64,000 nucleotides of DNA from Amyloporia xantha. Taxonomy: Eukaryota; Basidiomycota; Agaricomycetes; Polyporales; Adustoporiaceae. This document shows, piece after piece, positions 48,045 through 56,410 of this stretch (its first letter is position 1; every line of letters begins with the position of its first letter). The DNA lies in contig JAYKKR010000019.1 in the NCBI GenBank assembly GCA_036971615.1, positions 124,001 through 188,000 of the forward strand. The letters run 5' to 3'. The position numbers were made by a program, and so were the translations under genes. The notes under the pieces are model-generated. The model worked only from the letters and a program-made list of their open reading frames with translations. It was not told the DNA's origin and did not search any database.

Positions 48045-48066
48045 GACGACGACGACGACGACGACG
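48045..48066 (+). repeat. GAC microsatellite in copy 1
   Basis: Seven uninterrupted GAC units just right of the central hairpin. Confidence 0.9.
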
Positions 48067-48229
48067 CTGTCTTGTCGTTGTCGTCCCGCTGCCTTCCAGC
48101 AGCATAAAATGGTGAGTACTTCTTCAAAGTTCTATAGTTTTTTCCCCCACTGACTCATCTCTCTCCAGCCACTGATGGACAGCGGTTTCAGTGGGCCCCA
48201 GCCGTCGCCCGGCCCAGCACCAACGCCTA

Positions 48230-49140
48230 TCGACGCTGCGCTGCCCGTCAGCGCCCTCCCCTCTCATTCGCGCCGACTCAGCCACTGTCCCCACACCATG
48301 CCACCCGTTCTCTCCTCCTCGCGCTGCCTGCTCACCCCGACCCTGCTCGCTCATCCCGACCCTACTCGCTTGCTCGATCCATGCTCACTCCCCCCATCCG
48401 TGCTCGCTCCCCCATCCCTGTTGCTGCAGCGTCCCCATCTCCGCTCGCTCGCGCCGTCTCCGCTCGCTCGCCCCGACCCGGCTCGCTCACCCCGTCCCTG
48501 CTCGCTCCCTCATCCGTGCTCGCTCCCCCGACCTGCTCGCTCCCCCGATGCCCGCTCCCCCGATGCCCGCTCGCTCACCCACTCCCCATCCGCTCGCCGC
48601 TCACCCGGCTCCCCGCTCGCTCACCCCGCCGTCTGCTCGCTCCCCGTTCGCTAGCCCTGCGCCCCGTTCGCTCACCCTGCCATCCACCCAGCCGTCCGCT
48701 CACTCACCCCGCCGTCTGCTCGCTCCCCGTTCGCTCACCCTGCGCCCCGTTCGCTCACCCTGCCGTCCACCCACTCACCCAGCCGTCCGCTCGCTCACCC
48801 CGCCGTCTGCTCGCTCCCCGTTCGCTAGCCCTGCACCCCGTTCGCTCACCCTGCCGTCCACCCACCCCGCCGTCCACTCGCTCACCCCGTCGCCCGCTTG
48901 CTCTCCCCGCCGTCCACTCGCTCACCCCGTCGCCCGCTTGCTCTCCCCGCCGTCCGCTCGCTAGCCCCGCTCCCCGTTCGCTCGCCCCCGCCGTCCGCCC
49001 GCTTGCCCCATCCCCTCACTCGCCCTGCTCCCCGTTCGCTTGCCCCACTCCCCGTTCGCTTGCCCCACTGCCGCTCCATGCTGCCCACCCCCTGCTTCCA
49101 CTGCTACCCACTCACAGCATGCGCGCGCATCCCGCTAGCC
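48230..49140 (+). repeat. Copy 1 C-rich minisatellite
   Basis: Irregular tandem units such as CCGCTCGCTCACCCCGCCGT and CTCCCCGTTCGCTAGCCCTG, C-rich on the plus strand. Confidence 0.85.
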
Positions 49141-49319
49141 GCTGCACGCTCTGATTTACCTATTACGGTTTTGCTATAGTGTAACCCATAGACACCCAGT
49201 AGCTAATAAAATACATCCATTTTTTTTCTGAATTTTTGTGTTTTTATTGATCTTAAATGAGTATATGTGCCTAAAAAGCACATTCTACCATATATTACAT
49301 GACCCTAGACTCACGGATT

Positions 49320-49508
49320 AGACAGCTACCCGATATAGTAATAAGCCGTGATGCCGGGGGTGCCCTACGGCGAAAGCTAGGAGGCCCCGGAGGGTCCGGA
49401 GATACCCCAGGAGCTGATGCACCAGCAGCCAGGCAGAAGCGCTGCCTGGTGCATAAGCGTCCGTAGGCCTATCCGTCAGTTGGTGCACCAGGTATACATA
49501 AGTTGGTG
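49320..49508 (-). repeat. Copy 1 right terminal inverted repeat
   Basis: Inverted partner of 45905-46091, ending CATAAGTTGGTG before the TSD. Confidence 0.9.
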
Positions 49509-49515
49509 TCATAAG

Positions 49516-51345
49516 AACCTCGAGTATTGGCGCACGGCTCAGCATCTCACGCGACGACAAGCGAGATGGGCCCTGTATTTGTCCCGCTTCGATTTCATTA
49601 TCACTCACAAGTCGGGCAAGTCGAATGGAAAGGCTGACGCCTTGTCTCGTCGCCCAGACCTACAGGTTGGCGATGATGATGACAACGTGGATCAGATTGT
49701 CCTGAAGCCGGAACAGTTCCGCATTTCCTCCACGCAGCGTGGGCATGCAGCAGTTGTGGCAGATCGATCGCTGCTGAAACGAATTCGAGAATGTTCGGAC
49801 AAGGATCGGGAGGTGGCGGACGCCCTAGAAACGATTCAGAATCTAGGCCCGCCCCGGCTACAGCGCGACTTCACCGAGTGGAATGCTGAACAAGGGCTTC
49901 TGCTATTTCGAGGGTGCGTTTACGTCCCGAAGAATGCAGAGCTTCGGCGGGATATTGTCAAAATCCACCACGACGCACCTGCAGCCGGTCACCCTGGTCG
50001 TGCCAAAACCCTCGAGTTAGTATCGCGAAACTATTGGTGGCCGGGAATGTCCAAGTTTGTCAATGAGTACGTAAGCACCTGCGACACGTGCAACCGTACC
50101 AAGACATTCCCCGCTAAACCACAAGGGCTGCTCAAACCGAATGAGATCCCAGAGCGCCCTTGGCAGGTTATCACCACCGATATGATCGTGGGTCTCCCCA
50201 AGTCCGATGGGTTCGATTCAATCCTGGTCACTGCAGATCGCTTCACCAAGATGGTACATTTCTCGGCATGTCACGAGACTCTGACTGCTGAGGGTGCTGC
50301 GGAACTTTATATACGCGATGTCTTTTCACATCATGGGGCCCCGGCCAAGGTCATATCAGACCGAGGTCCCCAATTCGTGTCAAAGTATCTGCATGCGATC
50401 TACAAAGGGATGAATATCGAACCAGCCATGTTGACTGCCTTTCACCCTCAGACAGACGGGCAGACGGAGCGGTGGAATCAGGAGATCGAGCAATATCTTA
50501 GGGCTTATGTCAGCCATCGACAGGATGATTGGGCGAAGCAGTTGCCCTTTGCAGAGTTTGCACTGAACAATCGAGTTCACTCTGCAACTGGTTATTCCCC
50601 TTTCTTCTTGAACCAGGCGTATAACCCTGATCTCCAAATCCGCTTGAACCCCATGTCGAAGGTGCCCGCTGCGGAAGATAGGTTGAAGTTGTTGCAGGAA
50701 GTACGGGATGACACGCGCGCTGCGCTGGAGCTGTCTGCTGAGCGTATGAAAACGTACTACGATAGGCATGTGCAGGAGGCACCAGTGTTCAAACCTGGTG
50801 ACAAGGTGTGGCTGGATGCTCGTAACCTGAAACTGAAACAGCCGAGCAAGAAGCTAAGTCCCAAACGCCTTGGTCCCTTCCCTGTCACACGGAAGATCGG
50901 TGATTTAGACTATGAACTGAAGTTGCCCAAGTCGGTGCCAGTTCATCTGGTCTTCCACGTCTCCTTGCTCAGCAAGCATACACGTAGTGAAATCCCGGGT
51001 CGAGAACCAGACGAACCGCCACCTATTGAGGTCGAAGGCGAAGACGAGTACGAAGTTGAGCGGATCAAAGATTCACGTATATTCCGCCGCCAGCTTCAGT
51101 ACCTTGTCAAATGGAAAGGATACGATGAGTCCCATACGTCTTGGGAACCCGCACGTAACGTAGCAAACGCAAAGGAACTCATCGAGATCTTCCATCGTAG
51201 ACACCCTAGTGCGCCTCGTCGTCTCAATGCCGCTATCTTCGCTGGCTTGCAGTTTCGTCCACTTCCTGAAGCAATGACCGAAGCACGTTGCCGTTCGGGT
51301 TGGGAGATGGGGAAAGGAAGCGCGCATGAGGTCATGCGGCGTTAG
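49516..51345 (+). CDS. Gypsy RNase H end, integrase and chromodomain
   Basis: Resumes directly after the insertion with NLEYWRTAQHLTRRQARW. Integrase zinc region HHDAPAAGHPGR..CDTCNRTK, catalytic core TTDMIVGLPKSDGF, KVISDRGPQFVS and TERWNQEIEQYL (DDE). A GPY/F-type module (LGPFPVTRKIGDLDYELKLP) is followed by a chromodomain VERIKDSRIFRRQLQYLVKW..SWEPARNV, which in chromoviruses directs integration to heterochromatin. TAG at 51343-51345 overlaps the start of the polypurine tract. Confidence 0.95.
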   Translation, partial: NLEYWRTAQHLTRRQARWALYLSRFDFIITHKSGKSNGKADALSRRPDLQVGDDDDNVDQIVLKPEQFRISSTQRGHAAVVADRSLLKRIRECSDKDREVADALETIQNLGPPRLQRDFTEWNAEQGLLLFRGCVYVPKNAELRRDIVKIHHDAPAAGHPGRAKTLELVSRNYWWPGMSKFVNEYVSTCDTCNRTKTFPAKPQGLLKPNEIPERPWQVITTDMIVGLPKSDGFDSILVTADRFTKMVHFSACHETLTAEGAAELYIRDVFSHHGAPAKVISDRGPQFVSKYLHAIYKGMNIEPAMLTAFHPQTDGQTERWNQEIEQYLRAYVSHRQDDWAKQLPFAEFALNNRVHSATGYSPFFLNQAYNPDLQIRLNPMSKVPAAEDRLKLLQEVRDDTRAALELSAERMKTYYDRHVQEAPVFKPGDKVWLDARNLKLKQPSKKLSPKRLGPFPVTRKIGDLDYELKLPKSVPVHLVFHVSLLSKHTRSEIPGREPDEPPPIEVEGEDEYEVERIKDSRIFRRQLQYLVKWKGYDESHTSWEPARNVANAKELIEIFHRRHPSAPRRLNAAIFAGLQFRPLPEAMTEARCRSGWEMGKGSAHEVMRR

Positions 51346-51355
51346 GAGGGGGGTA
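51344..51355 (+). promoter_or_regulatory. Gypsy polypurine tract
   Basis: AGGAGGGGGGTA directly before the 3' LTR. Confidence 0.75.
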
Positions 51356-51356
51356 C

Positions 51357-51925
51357 TGTCATGAGTTGACATCGAGCGTTTCTTCCTTTCTATATACGGA
51401 CGATTTTCTCCTTTTACTCATCGTTATTTTCCCCTCTTATTCGAACGGCCATTCTACTGTACACATCGCAAGCTCCTTGTTCATGGACTTAGACGCGTCA
51501 ACCATTACAGGTCACATGTCCCCTTCCCACGGACTCCGTCCCGCCTTCCCTTTACGGACGTTTACTTAAGCACGGTGCCGGCCGACCTCGGGCCCCGCCG
51601 GGCTCCGCTCACGACATCACTTATGACTCATAGCCTGCTTACTCAGGCTGCGCACAGACCACCTGCGCACGGACCATGTAGATAGCCTGCCCTGAACTCT
51701 TGTAGTATATAAGTAGTACGCCTCTGCCTGGGGACTTCAGTTTCGACCTCTTGTCCCTAGGTAAGCCAAGCTTGCCTGTACCTACTTACCTTTACTTACG
51801 TTTATTTATCTTGTCCCTAGCCTTAGACTTGAGCATAGCTCGTCATCGCTTCGGTAAGACCCAGTCGAACGCCCTCGGCCTGTTAGGTTTGTTCTTCCCC
51901 TGCCGCTTGACTCTAAGTCGCGACA
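51357..51925 (+). repeat. Gypsy 3' LTR
   Basis: 569 bp, no difference seen from the 5' LTR; followed by ATGAT. Confidence 0.95.
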
Positions 51926-52086
51926 ATGATTTTGATTCGGATCATGGGCCTTCATTGCATGACCTCCTCCGTGCATTCCCAAACATCCGCACGCTCAGCC
52001 TTCGGGGCCAGAACAAGATACGCGTAGGTACGGAACCTGCGAGCGAGGCATGCTGGTCACAGTTGGACTTTGTCCATGGCACAATC

Positions 52087-52322
52087 TGTCGCGCGAATAG
52101 AGGAAACACAGACGCAAAGGGGTGCTCAGAGAGCAGATATACTCCTAGGAACTCAGGAGGGAGAGTAGGCGCCAAAACAGCTAACCCGACACATACACCG
52201 ACACCTAACCGAAGGCTACTCATAGCACGGATTAAGGATAGATACAGGCAGAGACCACAGCTATGTACGACGTATGGGCGCCTAAATCACGTGATCTGTG
52301 CGTCTGAGCACTCCCTCTAACA
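52087..52322. mobile_element. Solo LTR
   Basis: 236 bp with TGTCGC..TAACA ends, flanked by CAATC on both sides (52082-52086 and 52323-52327), inside the F-box pseudogene exon where its removal restores alignment to the paralogue. Unrelated to the two full elements here. Contains ATCACGTGAT. Confidence 0.7.
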
Positions 52323-53328
52323 CAATCATGAACCTGCCTTATTGGGGCCTCCGCTGCCCAGTGCATCACCTGGACTTAGAAATTTCAACCCGCCTATTCG
52401 TACGGATCGAATCGACTACGCCGTGAGACTGATGCGTGGCACCAGACTGATCTTGTCCGCGGTGGAAAACATGTCACCCGTTGTACTATCCTTCGACCGT
52501 CTCTCGCCTTATCACCCGCATTACGCAACTGATGCGTTCCTGTGGAATAGGATAGTCGACCTCGCGCCGAGATTACGCTTTCTATATTTGGACCTCAACA
52601 ACTCCTGGCCATCAGCGAGGCACCTTGAATGGATGGTATGTGCCTCGCATGCATCGGATCAACTAACAGAAAGTATGTCTGAAATGCGGATTGCAGAGCA
52701 TAATACCTCCGACCCTGCGAAGATCCTGTTTGCTTTGTATACAGCTCCGAGTGTGCAACGAAGTCGCGTTCGCACAAGCTCCGACGCGGCTTGCCGAATG
52801 TGTCCCTTCTCTGCGCTACATCGCGATTCTCAGCACCGTGCTGGAGCCGCCAGACGGAGATGAGGTCCCACCCCGTGGATTCCGAAAGAATCCGTTATGG
52901 AAATGGTGGAGAGTGATTGGGATCGACGGACAGCGGACTATACAGCCTATCGCGACTGAGGTGGGGGAGTATGTTGCCACGTATCTCTATCCTCCTGAGT
53001 ATGACTACACGAGTGACTTGGATGGTGCGTGGAGCTTGATCAGTCACATCAGGAAAAACCCCTTTGGCCCTAGGTTGACCTAGGAGTGACCTAGGCTGCC
53101 CTAGGGCACTCAGAGCACCCAGAGTACTCAGAGCACTCAGAGCAACCCAGGTTGCTCTCAGAGAAAAGTTATTTAGGTTTTGGAACCCAGGTTGACCTGA
53201 GTCAGACCTGAGGTCAGTCCTAGGTTGACTCAGGATATACCATATTTCGTCTCAATATCCTTGGAATCACTTCATTTCACACTTATGAAAGACAGCATAT
53301 AAATATATTCAGATACAATACAATACAG

Positions 53329-54339
53329 CATCAGGAAAAATCTCCCTTACTTATTAGAGCTCATTGAATACTTACCATTCTTATCCAACTTATATGTCTC
53401 TTATTCTACTCATCTGATTCTTATTGACTGCTAATCTATCTCACACATCTCTAATTCCACTCATCAGATTCTTACTGAATGCTCATCTATCTTGTATTTC
53501 TCTAATCCTACTCATCAGATTCTTATTGAGTGCTAATTTTTCTCAAGATGCTAATCAAACTCTCAGAAAGTTGTTATGAGATCTTCCAATTGCTCACTTA
53601 CTTCAGCTGTGCTGTGCTAGTAACTAGTATGGACTAGATATGTAGAATGAGCACCATAATAAACAAGCCTTTGTATTTATAGACTTACATTGTACTCCTT
53701 GAACAAGGTCACAAAGATACACCTTAAGAAATTATTCTTTTTTTATCTCAATCTAAGAAAGAAAATACTGCAAAAAGTACTTGCATTTGATAGAGAGCCT
53801 TCTATTTAGCCAGAAAAATAAAGTGGAGATATAATTGCATCAAATGTCTATGGAGGAGTATAGCAGCAGCCAAGCAACAAAAAGACACAAGTCATCATAC
53901 TCAGGAAGGCTTATATTGATGAGAGTGAGTTAGAAAAGATGTGGACTTGTGGTGTAGTGGTAAAGTGCTACAGGTCATGCCTTATAAGGAAATCAATTCT
54001 GAGAGGTCACTGGTTCAATCCTGTGTGGTGGCAGAAGATACTTATTTTTTACATTTTTATTCCAACCTTCTGTTATCAACCTGTCATTGCTAATGGCATA
54101 AAGACACTCTTTAATTGATGATTTTCACCATTTGGTAAGCAACATTGTTTTTCCTTCCTCTCACTTAGTTCTTATCAAGTACTCATGAGTACTCATTATG
54201 CACTTATGATGCTTATCTGAGAGGCGATTAGCAAGTGGGTAAAATAATAAGTACTTATGACACTTATGTGACTTATGTGGCTTTTTTATCTCAACAAGTG
54301 CTAATAAGAGCTAATAAGTAAGGGAGATTTTCCCTGATG
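53329..54339. mobile_element. Related inverted-repeat element B nested in E2
   Basis: 1011 bp with ends CATCAGGAAAAATCTCCCTT and AAGGGAGATTTTCCCTGATG. It interrupts the left arm of E2, where the right-arm sequence continues without it. Contains a tRNA-like segment. Rich in short CTTAT/ATAAG words. Confidence 0.8.
53943..54033 (+). other. tRNA-like segment with A and B boxes
   Basis: TGTGGTGTAGTGGTAAAG resembles a Pol III A box and GGTTCAATCC a B box, 63 bp apart as in a tRNA with intron or long variable arm. The acceptor stem does not pair, so it is not a functional tRNA as written; a SINE-like head or decayed tRNA is possible. Confidence 0.4.
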
Positions 54340-54755
54340 GCCAGATGTGATACAAATAAATGTAACATATATTTGTGAAATACTAGAAGGAGAAATATGC
54401 GAGATACTTACCATTCATTACTATCAATATGATATAATAAGTTTCAGTAATGAGAGCTTCAAAAGCAAAGCAACAGAGTTACTCACATTACAATCTCAGA
54501 CGGAATTGGAGCATAGGCAGATGGTGAAAAGAATTGTGAAGTTTAAGAACAGCTGAGATATTGAAGTATGAATGGAAGATCAATACGAGCTTAGACATGT
54601 CCACTCACCAATTGCTACACCTTCAAAGAGAGAGAGAGAGAGTGCACACTGAATACAAGTAATATCTGTCATGTACAGTGATACGTCAGCATCAGCTTTG
54701 AAAAGATGAGTAGACTTACTTTGTGTTGTCACTGCATGGCTATAGCCAGTACTTA

Positions 54756-56410
54756 CATCAGGAAAAACACTTTTGCTCTAGGTTCACCTGGGTCACTCTG
54801 GCAGACCTGAGATTTCTCAGGTTGTCTCAGGTCATCCCAGGTTACCCCAGGTCAACTTGGGTGGCTTTGAGATTTTTTGACATATCTCTTACTCAATGAT
54901 TTTGTGTAATTTTGCACCCTGAACCATGTCATAATAATTGCAGACAGTTGGGTATATATATGTATCCAACCATTTACACCAAATGTAGTGGTTTGTCAAT
55001 TGAATGCTAAGCCATTCACTTTACCAGTAGTGAAAACTATTACTAACAAATATATCATAGAATATGAGCAGTATGAAGACAGAACAATTTTTCTCCACCA
55101 GCAATCTGTGCTTAAGACGTCTGAGAGTAGAATTGTTCTCACTATAGAGAATACAAGTGGACAAATAGTTACTCTGAAAAAGAGAAATGGTAAGGTGGTA
55201 CTGACACAGTATAGCACTTGGAATATGTATTTGATACATTCTAATTGATACAAAAGACCAGAGCCAGGGATAGAATGAGCAATATTAAGGTAACAGAGGC
55301 TTTGAATCTAAGAAATGAGCGTGTTATGATACACTGGTTGAATGTCATGTGACCTTCCCAATAAGGAAGCGTGCCATGGCACGCTTCCTTATATGGAAGG
55401 TCACATGACATTCACATGATCTGCCATGTCTTCATTCCACAGCAGTCACTGCGCTCATTTCTCTTCTAACTCCTTCACTCTCGCCTTTGCTGTCCTGCTG
55501 TCACTTCTACTTTGGCTGCCTCTGGTCTATTTATCTCTTTCTCTAATCTTCTGGGTGCTCATCTGGTCAGACTGGTCTGTTGCCTTACTTATACTATGTA
55601 AGCTATCTCTGGGCTGGCATGAGGAGTAACACGTCACAGGACTGGTTGGATGCTGTTGACCTGAAAGGCGATAAGTGTGTGTCTTCTTTCTTCATCTCCA
55701 ACTATAGTCTTACTTATAAGTAGTGGCTATAGCCATACAGTGGCAATACAAAGTAGGTCTACTCATCTTTTCAAAGCTGATGCTGACGTATCACTGTGCA
55801 TGACAGATATTACTTGTACTCAGTGTGCACTCACTCTCTCTGAGAAGTTGTAGCAATTGGTGAGTGGACATGTCTAAGCTCATATTGATCTTCCATTCAT
55901 ACTTCAATCTCTCAGCTGTTCTTAAACTTCACAATTCTTTTCACCATCTGCCTATGCTCCAATTCCGTCTGAGATTGTAATGTGAGTAAGTTTGTTGTTT
56001 TGCTTCTGAAGCTCATGACTGAAAGTTATTATATTGTATTGATAGTAATGAATGGTAAGTGCCCTGCATATTTCTCCTTCTAGTATTTCACAAATATATG
56101 TTACATTTATTTGTATCACATCATGATCTGTATTGTATTATATCTGAATATATTTATATGCTGTCTTTCATAAGTGTGAAATGAAGTGATTCCAAGGATA
56201 TTGAGACTGAAATATGGTATATCCTGAGTCAACCTAGGACTGACCTCAGGTCTGACTCAGGTCAACCTGGGTTCCAAAACCTAAATAACTTTTCTTTGAG
56301 AGCAACCTGGGTTGCTCTGAGTGCTCTGAGTACTCTGGGTGCTCTGAGTGCCCTAGGGCAGCCTAGGTCACTCCTAGGTGAACCTAGGGCCAAAGGGGTT
56401 TTTCCTGATG
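54756..56410. mobile_element. Element E1, reverse-orientation copy inside E2
   Basis: 1655 bp, ends CATCAGGAAAAACACTTTTG and CAAAGGGGTTTTTCCTGATG. Flanked by TA on both sides (ACTTA | TATAAG), consistent with a TA target duplication because the uninterrupted order is preserved inside E1 itself. Carries a 75-codon open frame (54988-55248) that is also open in E2 (57186-56914, minus), with few differences. Confidence 0.8.
55344..55409. repeat. 66-bp palindrome in E1
   Basis: GTCATGTGACCTTCC..GGAAGGTCACATGAC with an inner arm AAGGAAGCGTGCC/GGCACGCTTCCTT. A second copy sits at about 56728-56793 in E2 with a changed centre. Confidence 0.85.

Larger units (their letters stand above)
45905..49508. 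mobile_element. Long-TIR GC-minisatellite DNA element, copy 1
   Basis: 3604 bp inserted in gypsy RNase H. Flanked by the exact 7-bp duplication TCATAAG (45898-45904 and 49509-49515), and removing the insert plus one copy restores the RNase H reading. Ends CAGCTGCTTATG..CATAAGTTGGTG; terminal inverted repeats of about 190 bp (to GGTAGCT). Inside are a G-rich minisatellite, a unique centre and a C-rich minisatellite. I find no transposase: all long frames are low-complexity. A second copy lies at 59067. Superfamily unknown; it is presumably non-autonomous. Confidence 0.93.
41449..51925 (+). mobile_element. Ty3/gypsy chromovirus, full length, carrying an inserted DNA element
   Basis: 10,477 bp, or about 6866 bp without the 3604-bp insertion and its 7-bp duplication. 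LTRs are 569 bp each (TGTCATGAG..GCGACA) and appear identical. Flanking target duplication ATGAT at 41444-41448 and 51926-51930. Domain order gag, protease, RT, RNase H, integrase, chromodomain identifies a chromovirus. The primer-binding site matches the predicted transcript start (Tf1/sushi-type self-priming). It interrupts the F-box pseudogene in sense orientation. Confidence 0.97.
34965..53046 (+). pseudogene. F-box/LRR pseudogene split by nested retrotransposons
   Basis: Paralogue of the gene at 32558, recoverable in pieces: 34965-35143 (F-box, NVLNEDVFSIIVSYLS), 40932-41448 (LHWVRELKI... to HLNFSALPYD), 51931-52086 (DLLRAFPNIRTLSLRG, QLDFVHGTI) and 52328-53046 (CPVHHLDLE ... EWM, a 62-bp intron with branch-like CTAAC, then IIPPTLRRSCLLCIQL to DLDGAW). 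The interruptions are a copia element, a gypsy element and a solo LTR, each with its own target duplication. The position equivalent to the start codon is TTG, and an in-frame TGA occurs near 41064, so the gene had probably decayed independently of the insertions. The 3' end runs into an AT-rich inverted-repeat element at 53047. Confidence 0.85.

Noticed and set aside
48175..49179. Open frames of 159-257 codons rich in Arg, Ser, Pro and Leu
   Set aside because: They follow the C-rich minisatellite units in all three frames and are not conserved as protein between the two element copies.
52082..52327. Reading the 236-bp insert as a 7-bp-TSD relative of the long-TIR element
   Set aside because: CACAATC is repeated on both sides, but TG..CA ends with a 5-bp CAATC duplication fit a solo LTR better and the insert shares no TIR sequence with that element.
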